Origin: Solirubrobacterales bacterium
GTDB taxonomy: Bacteria > Actinomycetota > Thermoleophilia > Solirubrobacterales > Solirubrobacteraceae
Assembly: GCA_003244035.1 (NCBI GenBank)
Contig: QHBV01000268.1
Span: 1-7,633, forward strand
Direction: 5' to 3'
DNA length: 7,633 nucleotides
Shown here: piece after piece, positions 1 to 5,658 of the stretch
Layout of the letters: every line of letters starts with the position of its first letter
Position numbering within the stretch: position 1 is the stretch's first letter
The notes under the pieces: model-generated
Database searches by the model: none
What the model was told of the DNA's origin: nothing
What the model saw: the letters and a program-made list of their open reading frames with translations, nothing else
Position numbers and translations under genes: made by a program

Positions 1-707
1 AGCTGGAACGCTGCGGCCATCGCGGTCGTCCCGTAGGGAGCGTCGCTGGCGAACACGATCTGGCCGGGGGGGATCAGCGAGAACAGCGCGAACAGGTCCG
101 CGGGCATCCACCAGGCGGTGTCGAAGAGCAGGTTCGGGTGATCGGGCGCGACCCGCCAGATCCAGGAGAGGTCGCAGATCGCCGCGTGCGCGAGGATCAG
201 CCGGGCATCGGGGAAGTCCGCCGCGAGCTGCACCGTGTGCAGGCCAAGTGCCGGGATCCCGCGCCCCGCGTGGATCAGCATCGGGAGCCGGCGCTCGTGG
301 GCGAGCGCGACCAGCGAGCGCACCTCCGGGTGATCGAGCGTGAACTCCTCCGCGCGCGGGTGCAGCTTGATCCCGCGGGCTCCCGCCGCGAGGCATCGCT
401 GAGCCTCGGCGACCGCGCCGTCGTGCGGATTCACGCGGCAGAACGGGATCAGCTTCCCCCCGGAGTCCGCCGCGGTCCGCAGCACCATGTCGTTTGCGGC
501 CGGATAGCCGCCGGGCTCGTGCATCGGGAAGACGAACGCGCCCCGCGCCTGCGCGAGCTCCAGCCCCGCGAGCAGCTCGTCCGCGCCCTGGCGCATTCCG
601 TCGGGGTCGTTCTCGCCGAGGTGCGTGTGCACGTCGAACAGCTCGAGTCCGGGAACCTGATCACGCACGATCTCGGTCCAGGGGGTGAGCGTCTGGCCGA
701 TGTCCAC
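1..707 (-). CDS. Amidohydrolase 2-family metal-dependent hydrolase (3' end cut off by window edge)
   Basis: The minus strand stays open from a GTG at 707 to the window edge, giving 235 codons of a TIM-barrel hydrolase of the Amidohydro_2 type. Visible motifs are DVHTHLGEND (metal-binding HxH at His27 and His29), FPMHEP (His63), GIKLHPR (Lys114, His116), MLIHAGRG (His146), LILAHAA (His174) and FASDAPYG (Asp222). These match the usual order of barrel metal and catalytic ligands in this superfamily. No signal peptide is seen, so it is probably cytoplasmic. Family members hydrolyse or decarboxylate small cyclic or carboxylated substrates; the substrate here cannot be told. GTG 707 is chosen because it lies about 25 residues before the HxH motif, as expected. 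An in-frame GTG at 749 would overlap the start of the divergent dus gene. No good Shine-Dalgarno sequence is seen. The C-terminal part, probably a few dozen residues, lies outside the window. Confidence 0.86.
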   Translation of the reverse strand, partial: MDIGQTLTPWTEIVRDQVPGLELFDVHTHLGENDPDGMRQGADELLAGLELAQARGAFVFPMHEPGGYPAANDMVLRTAADSGGKLIPFCRVNPHDGAVAEAQRCLAAGARGIKLHPRAEEFTLDHPEVRSLVALAHERRLPMLIHAGRGIPALGLHTVQLAADFPDARLILAHAAICDLSWIWRVAPDHPNLLFDTAWWMPADLFALFSLIPPGQIVFASDAPYGTTAMAAAFQ

Positions 708-732
708 GACCGGATTCGTACCATGAAGCTCG

Positions 733-1734
733 ATGCCGCGAGCCCTCACCGACACCTGGGACCTCGGCGGGGTGCAGATCGCCAACCGTGTCGTGCTCGC
801 GCCGCTGGCGGGAATCGGCAACTGGTTCGTGCGCCTGCAGGCCCGGCGCTACGGCGCCGGCCTGGCGGTGTCGGAGATGGTCTCGAGCTATGCCGTTCAC
901 CACCGCAACGAGCGCACCTGCCGCGAGCTGCTCCGGATCCACCCGGATGAGCACCCGGTATCGGTCCAGCTGTTCGGGAGCGACCCGGACGTGATGGGCT
1001 CGGCGGCGGCGCGCGTCGCCGCCGCCGGCGCCGACCTGATCGACCTGAACATGGGCTGCCCAGTGCCGAAGGTCTGCAAGACCGGAGCCGGGGCGGCGCT
1101 GCTCGCGGATCCCGACCGCGCGGTCGCGCTGGCGCGGGCGGCGGCGCGCGGAAGCGGGCTGCCGGTCACGGTCAAGCTCCGCTGCGGTCAGCGGCCGGGC
1201 GAGGACAGCGGAATCGCGCTCGCCCGCCGGCTGGTGGCGGAGGCCGGCGTGGCCGGCATCTGCATCCATCCGCGGCACGCGTCCCAGCGCCACAGCGGCG
1301 CCCCCGATTACGAGCTTGCGCGTGCGCTGGTGGACGAGCTGCCCGTGCCGGTGCTCGTCTCCGGCGGTCTGCGCACCGCGGCGCAGGCACGCGCCGTGTT
1401 CGCGCGCACGGGTGCGGCCGGGGTGCTGCTCGCGCGTGGGGCGCTGGGGAATCCGTGGCTGTTCGAGCAGTTGATCGGCCGGCGTTCGGACGGTGACGGA
1501 CCGACCGCAGCGGAGATCCTGGCCGAGCTCGAGTGGGTGATCGAGCGCGCGCGCGAGCACCTCGGCGACGAGCGCGCGGGGCGCTACCTGCGCAAGTTCT
1601 ACCCGTGGTACGTGGAGCGCCTTGGCGGTGGCAAGGCGCTTCAGGCGGCGCTGCAGCGGGCGCCGACGCTCGCGGCGGCACGGGAGCTGCTCTGCGAAGA
1701 CCGAGCAGAGGCGGCGTGCGCGCTCGCGCCGTGA
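733..1734 (+). CDS. dus: tRNA-dihydrouridine synthase (Dus family, DusB-like)
   Basis: This 333-residue flavoenzyme reduces uridines in the tRNA D-loop to dihydrouridine using FMN and NAD(P)H. The N-terminal TIM barrel carries VVLAPLAGIGNWFVR (residues 20-34), SEMVSS (47-52), the catalytic-cysteine motif DLNMGCP (Cys109), VTVKLRCG (Lys148), and ICIHPRHASQRHSG (His179). The FMN-phosphate loops follow: VLVSGGL (207-213) and GVLLARGALGNPWLF (230-244). The C-terminal helical tRNA-binding domain contains the usual KFYPWY segment (288-293). Length is normal for the family. ATG 733 is the first start in frame, since a TGA lies at 724-726; a weak GAAG precedes it. The gene is divergent from the amidohydrolase and overlaps the following acylase by 19 bp. 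Exact Dus subclass and target position are not certain, but the family call is secure. In other bacteria Dus genes often sit next to lysS, which is present about 4.4 kb downstream. Confidence 0.95.
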   Translation: MPRALTDTWDLGGVQIANRVVLAPLAGIGNWFVRLQARRYGAGLAVSEMVSSYAVHHRNERTCRELLRIHPDEHPVSVQLFGSDPDVMGSAAARVAAAGADLIDLNMGCPVPKVCKTGAGAALLADPDRAVALARAAARGSGLPVTVKLRCGQRPGEDSGIALARRLVAEAGVAGICIHPRHASQRHSGAPDYELARALVDELPVPVLVSGGLRTAAQARAVFARTGAAGVLLARGALGNPWLFEQLIGRRSDGDGPTAAEILAELEWVIERAREHLGDERAGRYLRKFYPWYVERLGGGKALQAALQRAPTLAAARELLCEDRAEAACALAP

Positions 1735-1796
1735 GCGTGGTGATCGGCGCGCTGGCCGCCTTGGCGGTGGCGGCCAGCGCGAACGCCGCCTGGGCG
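1716..1796 (+). other. Signal peptide coding segment of the acylase
   Basis: Residues 1-27 have two arginines near the start, an uncharged Val/Ile/Ala/Leu core of about 17 residues, and two small-x-small sites (ANA at 22-24 and AWA at 25-27). This is a typical Sec signal peptide, and penicillin-acylase relatives are normally exported before or during autoprocessing. No twin-arginine pair and no lipobox cysteine is present. The exact cleavage point is a judgement by eye. Confidence 0.72.
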
Positions 1797-4631
1797 GGCG
1801 CTCAGGTCCAGCCCTACGGCTCGGGCGACTATGGGGGCTTTCGCAACGTCCTGCCGCCCGGGACCAACGGGCTGGTCAACCTCGCGCAGCTGCTGGGGTA
1901 CAAGGCGCTCGGGGTACGCCCGCCGCACAACGCCGACCAGCTGTCGATGTACTCGAGCCTGACCACCGCGGCGCCGGGCATCCAGGAATCCCAGATCGGC
2001 GGGTTCTTCAAGGACGCGACGTTCGGGGTCCGCGCGGGGGACGTCAAGAGCAGCGAGAGCCCCGAGCCGGGCGTGACGATCGTACGCGACAGGCAGTTCG
2101 GGGTGCCCCACATCTACGGCGAGACGCGGGCCGCGCTGGAATTCGGGATCGGCTACGCGACCGCCGAGGATCGCCTGTTCTTCATCGACGCGCTGCGTCA
2201 CGCCGGCCAGGGCGACCTCGCCCAGTTCGCGGGCGGCTCGAATGTCTCAATGGACGAGAGCGTGTGGGCGAGCGAGCCCTACACCCAGCAGGATCTCGCA
2301 AGCCAGATCGCGTACCTCGCGCATGCTCCGGGCGGCCAGCAGGTCCTGACCGACGCGACCAGCTACGTGGCGGGGATCAACGCCTACATCGCGCGAGCGA
2401 AGAACCTGCTGCTGTTTCCCACGCTGATTCCTGCCGAGTACATCGCGCTCGGCAAGACCCCGCAGCCGTTCACGCTCGAGGACCTCGTCTCAATCGCGAC
2501 GCTGGTCGGCGGGATCTTCGGCAACGGCGGCGGCGACCAGCTGCAGAACGCCGTGCTCTACGAGCAGCTCAGGCAGCGCTTCGGGCCCGAGCGCCACGCG
2601 CCGGCGGGCTCGCCGGAGAGGCTGCCCAGGGCGCGGTTGCCCAGGGCGCGGTTGCCCAGGGCGCGGTTGCCCGGGGCGCGCAAGGCCCGGGCGACCCGCC
2701 GCGATCGCAAGCGCTCCCGCGCCGACCACGCCGGCTTCGCCACGCTGCTGAGCTTCGTCGACCCGCACGACCCCGAGGCCCCGACCACGGTCCACGGCAG
2801 GGCGTTTCCGTACCAGACGCTCCCGCCGGCGGGCAGGACCGCGCGTGGCAGCCTGGCCCTCCCCGATCTCGGCTCAGTGCAGTACGTCGACCACGTGATC
2901 GCCGGCGCCGCTCCGCGGGGCGTGCCCCAAGCCGCCCCGCGGAGTACTTCCCAAGCCGCCTCGCCTAGCCCGCAAGCGGGCCTGCTGGCGTTCGGGCGGG
3001 ATATGTCGAATGCGCTGCTGGTCAGCGCAGCGCACAGCGCCAGCGGCCACCCGCTCGCCGTGATGGGGCCGCAGGTCTCCTACTACTCGCCGCAGATCCT
3101 GATGGAGGAGGACATCCACGGGCCGGGGATCGACGCCGACGGGGCTGCGTTTCCGGGCGTGAACCTGTACGTCGAGCTCGGGCACGGCCGCGACTACGCG
3201 TTCTCGGCGACCTCCTCGGGGCAGGGCATCATCGACACGTTCGCGGTGGCGCTGTGCAACCCCGCCGGCGGCCGGCCGGCGCTCGATTCGAGCTACTACG
3301 TGCTGCGCGGCAGCTGCACGCCGATGGAGACGCTGACCCGCAGCGAATCGTGGCAGCCGAGCCTCGCCGACCCCACCCCGAAGGGCCGGGTCACGCTCCA
3401 GACCCAGCGCACCGCATACGGACTCGTGACCGCGCGGGCGAGCGTCCACGGCAGGCCCGTCGCCTACTGCAAGCTGCGCTCGACCTACATGCACGAGCTC
3501 GAGTCGGCCACCGGCTTCGCGGCCTTCAACGATCCTGCGCAGATGCGAAACCCGCAGGGGTTCTTCGACGCCGCCGATCAGATCGGCTACACGTTCAACT
3601 GGTTCTACACCGACGACAAGCACATCGCGTACTTCAACTCCGGTTTGAACCCGGTCCGCGCCCGCGGCACCGACCCGCTGTTCCCGAGCTGGGCGAGCTT
3701 TGCCTGGCGCGGCTATCGCGGCGCCGCCCAGACCACGCCCGCCAGCATCGCCGAGCAGCAGACGCCCGAGCGCGCGCACCCGCACGTGGTCGACCAGACC
3801 TACCTGACGAGCTGGAACAACAAGCAGGCGCCCGGATACGACAACGCCGGGACCGCCCAGGAGTATTCCTCCGTGTTCCGTTCGCAGCTGCTCGACCTGG
3901 GGATCGACCATTACCTGGCCGGCGGCGCGCGGAAGCTGACGCTGGCCGATCTGATTAACGCGATGGGCAACGCCGGCACCCAGGACCTCCGTGGCGTCGA
4001 GGTGCTTCCGTACGCGCTGCGGATCATCGGTGATCCCCGCGACCCGGCACTGGCGAACGCGGTCGGCGAGCTCCGCGCGTGGGTCGCGACCGGCGCGCAC
4101 CGGATCAACCGGGAGCACCCCGGAGCGTCCGGGAACTACGACCAGAGTGACGCGGTTCGGATCATGGACGCGTGGTGGCCGCTGCTGGTCAGGGCCGAGT
4201 TCGAGCCGGTGCTGGGATCGGCGCTGCTCGGCCAGGTGCAGAGCGAGTTCGCGATCAATGACGAGCCGGGTCACGGAACCAACGGGCCGCACGTGGGCTC
4301 AGCCTGGGACGTGGGCTTCTACGGGATCGTCCAGAAGGACCTGCGCGCGGCGCTGCGCGAGCGCGTCAGGGGACCCCTGAACCGGGTGTACTGCGGAGGC
4401 GGGTCGCGCGCGCGGTGCCGGGCGGCGCTCGAGGGCTCGCTGCGGGCCGCGATTGCGCAGAGCCCCCAGCAGGTATATCCCGCCGACGGCGCCTGCAGGG
4501 CCGGCGATCAGATGTGCTCGGACTCGATCCGGTTTCACGCGATCGGCGCTGTCACGCAGCCACCGATCGAATGGGTCAACCGTCCCACCTTCCAGCAGGC
4601 GGACGAGATCCTGGGGCACGGGGCGCGGTAG
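1716..4631 (+). CDS. Secreted penicillin acylase (penicillin amidase) family Ntn hydrolase
   Basis: The 971-residue product belongs to the N-terminal-nucleophile amidases that cleave themselves into alpha and beta chains and hydrolyse amide bonds in beta-lactams, acyl-homoserine lactones or related N-acyl compounds. The N-terminus is a signal peptide: Arg2 and Arg4, a hydrophobic stretch at 6-22, and possible cleavage after ANA24 or AWA27, so the enzyme is exported. The alpha chain begins to match the family at VTIVRDRQFGVPHIYG (120-135), followed by GYATAEDRLFF. The nucleophile is Ser431 in GRDMSNALLVS, the predicted first residue of a 541-residue beta chain. Gln453 is beta position 23, and WNNK at 700-703 supplies the oxyanion Asn. 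Cys893/901 and 927/934 could form disulfides. GTG 1716 is preferred over GTG 1731 because AGAGG (1707-1711) precedes it and it keeps the basic n-region. Odd features are a 4 x LPRAR repeat (303-322) and an Ala/Pro/Ser-rich stretch just before the cleavage site. The substrate is unknown. Confidence 0.92.
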   Translation: MRARAVSVVIGALAALAVAASANAAWAGAQVQPYGSGDYGGFRNVLPPGTNGLVNLAQLLGYKALGVRPPHNADQLSMYSSLTTAAPGIQESQIGGFFKDATFGVRAGDVKSSESPEPGVTIVRDRQFGVPHIYGETRAALEFGIGYATAEDRLFFIDALRHAGQGDLAQFAGGSNVSMDESVWASEPYTQQDLASQIAYLAHAPGGQQVLTDATSYVAGINAYIARAKNLLLFPTLIPAEYIALGKTPQPFTLEDLVSIATLVGGIFGNGGGDQLQNAVLYEQLRQRFGPERHAPAGSPERLPRARLPRARLPRARLPGARKARATRRDRKRSRADHAGFATLLSFVDPHDPEAPTTVHGRAFPYQTLPPAGRTARGSLALPDLGSVQYVDHVIAGAAPRGVPQAAPRSTSQAASPSPQAGLLAFGRDMSNALLVSAAHSASGHPLAVMGPQVSYYSPQILMEEDIHGPGIDADGAAFPGVNLYVELGHGRDYAFSATSSGQGIIDTFAVALCNPAGGRPALDSSYYVLRGSCTPMETLTRSESWQPSLADPTPKGRVTLQTQRTAYGLVTARASVHGRPVAYCKLRSTYMHELESATGFAAFNDPAQMRNPQGFFDAADQIGYTFNWFYTDDKHIAYFNSGLNPVRARGTDPLFPSWASFAWRGYRGAAQTTPASIAEQQTPERAHPHVVDQTYLTSWNNKQAPGYDNAGTAQEYSSVFRSQLLDLGIDHYLAGGARKLTLADLINAMGNAGTQDLRGVEVLPYALRIIGDPRDPALANAVGELRAWVATGAHRINREHPGASGNYDQSDAVRIMDAWWPLLVRAEFEPVLGSALLGQVQSEFAINDEPGHGTNGPHVGSAWDVGFYGIVQKDLRAALRERVRGPLNRVYCGGGSRARCRAALEGSLRAAIAQSPQQVYPADGACRAGDQMCSDSIRFHAIGAVTQPPIEWVNRPTFQQADEILGHGAR
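2622..2681 (+). repeat. Four tandem 15-bp repeats inside the acylase gene
   Basis: The unit TTGCCCAGGGCGCGG occurs at 2637-2651 and 2652-2666 exactly, at 2622-2636 with the first T changed to C, and at 2667-2681 with A changed to G and the last G changed to C. The length is a multiple of three, so the array is read in frame as four copies of Leu-Pro-Arg-Ala-Arg (last copy Leu-Pro-Gly-Ala-Arg), residues 303-322. A further basic run follows (KARATRRDRKRSR). It lies between the conserved segments ending in QRFGPE and starting DPEAPTTV, so it looks like an expansion of a surface loop in the alpha chain by replication slippage. Confidence 0.9.
2926..2960 (+). repeat. Imperfect 24-bp-spaced direct repeat in the pre-cleavage linker of the acylase
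   Basis: The 11-mer CCCAAGCCGCC is present at 2926-2936 and again at 2950-2960, exactly 24 bp apart and hence in the same frame. It encodes the two PQAA/SQAA units of a low-complexity Ala/Pro/Ser/Gln stretch that lies about 16-28 residues before Ser431. The spacing suggests a small in-frame duplication that has diverged between the copies. Confidence 0.6.
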
Positions 4632-4748
4632 CGGTGCTCCCAGTCGGGAAGCCGGCGCCGAACTGATCCGTTTCGGTCGCGCGGGGAGCGACCGAAACGT
4701 CACGGAACGCATCGGGGAGAGCAGGGGGCTGCGTGGGAAGGGCGGGGC
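4632..4748. other. Intergenic region between convergent acylase and VapC genes
   Basis: These 117 bp separate the stop codons of two convergent genes. Apart from the inverted repeat at 4669-4699, I see no gene, promoter or repeat in it. The rest has mixed composition and no conserved coding signal. Confidence 0.6.
4669..4699. terminator. Inverted repeat, probable bidirectional terminator
   Basis: CGTTTCGGTCGC (4669-4680) is followed by a 7-nt loop (GCGGGGA) and its perfect complement GCGACCGAAACG (4688-4699), a 12-bp stem with no mismatch. It sits 37 bp after the acylase stop and 49 bp after the vapC stop of the convergent operon, the expected place for a shared terminator. No T-run follows on either strand, so it would be an atypical GC-rich terminator or an RNA 3'-end stabilising hairpin. 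Confidence 0.66.
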
Positions 4749-5150
4749 TCAGCTCGGGGACTCGACGTCCAATCCATGGGAGAGCGCCGCTTCGCGCAGG
4801 CGCTCGTCGTAAGTGAGCAGCGCCCCGAGGTCCGGGCCGATCGACAGAGACGCGGCGAGATGAATCGCGTCCAGCGAGCGCAAGTCCGTCGGTCCGAGCT
4901 CGCCGGCGCGGTCCAGCAGCGGCTCGTCGAGGCGGACGAGGCGGATCGCGCTGAACAGGCGACGGGCCTTGCCCACGAGGTGATCGTTTCCGGACCGTCG
5001 CAGCGCGCGCACCGTCTCGGTGCGCAGCAGGGTGGCCGACGCTCGCTCCGGCCAGCGCCGCAGGCGCGCGCGCAGGGCCGCCGACTCGGGCTCGGCGACG
5101 ATCAGCTTCATGAACGCCGAGGTGTCGAGATACGCGGCCCTGCCGTTCAT
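4749..5150 (-). CDS. vapC: PIN-domain toxin, VapC-like ribonuclease
   Basis: The 133-residue protein has the full acidic set of a PIN-domain ribonuclease: Asp9 in YLDTSAFMKL, Glu45 in LLRTETVRAL, Asp94 in RSLDAIHLAAS and Asp115 in LLTYDERL. These residues coordinate Mg2+ or Mn2+, and VapC toxins use them to cut tRNA or rRNA when freed from their antitoxin. Length is typical for the family. The ATG at 5150-5148 overlaps the antitoxin TGA (5149-5147) as ATGA, so translation is probably coupled and the pair is one operon. All four acidic residues are intact, so the toxin is likely active. The RNA target cannot be predicted. Alternative readings within the PIN family are less likely given the antitoxin upstream. 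Confidence 0.93.
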   Translation of the reverse strand: MNGRAAYLDTSAFMKLIVAEPESAALRARLRRWPERASATLLRTETVRALRRSGNDHLVGKARRLFSAIRLVRLDEPLLDRAGELGPTDLRSLDAIHLAASLSIGPDLGALLTYDERLREAALSHGLDVESPS

Positions 5151-5431
5151 CGTTCTTCGGCACGCAGCTCTGCGAGTGCTGCCGAAGGAAGTGGGCGGTC
5201 GCCGGCGACGGCCGGAAGGCCGATCTCCTCGGCGAGGTCCAAGAGGTCGCCGGCGGCCTCCGTCGCCCGGCCTTCGAGCACCAGTTGATCCAACACGCCG
5301 GGGCGGAGGGGAACGATTCGTGCGATCGGGTGGCCGTGGTCGGTGACCTCGATCGTGTCGCCGGCGACGACGCGCCTGAGCACGGCGCTCGCCTGTTGCC
5401 GAAGCTCTCTAATGCCCACTCTGTTAATCAT
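5147..5431 (-). CDS. vapB: Type II antitoxin, Phd/YefM family (VapB-like partner)
   Basis: From ATG 5431 the protein has 94 residues. The N-terminal VGIRELRQQASAVLRRVVAGDTIEVTDHGHPIARIVPL is the typical Phd/YefM DNA-binding fold that dimerises and represses its own operon. The C-terminal half (roughly 47-94, rich in Leu, Ala, Asp and Glu) is the expected flexible toxin-wrapping segment. An upstream TTG at 5452 is in frame, but it adds residues (LRYHVDT) that do not belong to the family, so ATG 5431 is preferred. The gene precedes vapC and overlaps it by 4 bases (ATGA). No Shine-Dalgarno sequence is visible before ATG 5431, which could mean a leaderless mRNA. Confidence 0.9.
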   Translation of the reverse strand: MINRVGIRELRQQASAVLRRVVAGDTIEVTDHGHPIARIVPLRPGVLDQLVLEGRATEAAGDLLDLAEEIGLPAVAGDRPLPSAALAELRAEER

Positions 5432-5446
5432 GGTGTCTACATGGTA
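5429..5446 (-). promoter_or_regulatory. Possible -10 and operator region of the antitoxin-toxin operon
   Basis: On the minus strand TACCAT (5446-5441) fits the loose actinobacterial -10 pattern TANNNT and lies 9 nt before ATG 5431. That would place transcription initiation at or next to the start codon, consistent with the lack of a ribosome binding site. The same stretch holds CATG at both ends (5429-5432 and 5440-5443) and a TGT-CT-ACA core, a weak dyad that could bind the antitoxin. The symmetry is imperfect and this is an inference from position. Confidence 0.3.
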
Positions 5447-5546
5447 GCGCAATTTCGGGCACCCCCGGCGATGAGCCGAGCAAGTCGTCTCTCCCGCGCT
5501 GGGGGGAAGCCGTGAGGCAGCCCGTGGCGGGTACGCCGCAGATGTC

Positions 5547-5552
5547 TATACT
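5547..5552 (+). promoter_or_regulatory. Candidate -10 box of the greA promoter
   Basis: TATACT matches the TATAAT consensus at five of six positions and is the most AT-rich hexamer of this GC-rich intergenic region. A TG sits two bases upstream, close to an extended -10 element. I see no convincing -35 hexamer at 16-18 bp. Initiation would be expected near 5558-5560, so the transcript would start within or at the left arm of the following hairpin, about 100 nt before the greA start codon. Confidence 0.5.
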
Positions 5553-5555
5553 CCC

Positions 5556-5583
5556 GCGGCCACGCGAGCAGGTGCGTGGCCGC
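5556..5583 (+). promoter_or_regulatory. 10-bp hairpin at the start of the greA leader
   Basis: GCGGCCACGC (5556-5565) pairs perfectly with GCGTGGCCGC (5574-5583) across an 8-nt loop (GAGCAGGT). It falls at or immediately after the expected transcription start from TATACT. It may protect the 5' end of the leader RNA, or be part of an attenuator together with the hairpin at 5591-5601. An operator in DNA is an alternative reading. Confidence 0.55.
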
Positions 5584-5590
5584 TCCCGCT

Positions 5591-5606
5591 CCCGTGGCGG
5601 GTTTTT
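5591..5606 (+). terminator. Candidate leader terminator (attenuator) upstream of greA
   Basis: CCCG-TGG-CGGG (5591-5601) is followed directly by TTTTT (5602-5606), the layout of an intrinsic terminator with a short 4-bp stem. It lies 52 bp before the greA ATG in the same orientation. An alternative stem, GGCGGG (5596-5601) with CTCGCC (5607-5612), would place the T5 in its loop and exclude the terminator fold. E. coli greA is known to have a leader terminator producing the GraL RNAs, so attenuation is plausible here. The stem is short, so this is tentative. Confidence 0.42.
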
Positions 5607-5658
5607 CTCGCCATTAGCCCTCCAAGTCCGTAAGCCCTCGAATACAGGTCTGAACGCA

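Larger units (their letters stand above)
5521..5602 (+). repeat. 12-bp direct repeat pair in the greA upstream region
   Basis: CCCGTGGCGGGT occurs exactly at 5521-5532 and again at 5591-5602, with starts 70 bp apart. Each copy can fold as CCCG-TGG-CGGG. The first lies just upstream of the TATACT box and the second forms the hairpin before the T5 run, so the two copies bracket the proposed promoter and leader. Confidence 0.7.

Noticed and set aside
138..950. 270-codon plus-strand frame across the amidohydrolase and the start of dus
   Set aside because: It is antisense to the clear Amidohydro_2 motifs and out of frame with dus.
661..1560. 299-codon open frame on the minus strand across dus
   Set aside because: It is antisense to all conserved Dus motifs, and its Arg/His/Ala-rich translation resembles no family.
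2622..2681. CRISPR array
   Set aside because: The units are 15 bp, directly adjacent and without spacers, and are read in frame in a conserved gene.
1622..2968. 448-codon plus-strand frame overlapping dus and the acylase
   Set aside because: It is the shifted frame of the acylase alpha chain; the Arg/Gly/Ala-rich translation is typical of a shadow frame. It also does not show a frameshift, because the acylase frame is continuous to 4631.
2874..4292. 472-codon open frame on the minus strand inside the acylase gene
   Set aside because: It is antisense to the conserved beta chain and has no recognisable domain; composition explains it.
5512..5658. N-terminal extension of GreA from an upstream GTG at 5512
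   Set aside because: The frame is open, but the added 49 residues run through the hairpins and T5 tract and are not part of the GreA family; ATG 5659 fits known GreA N-termini.
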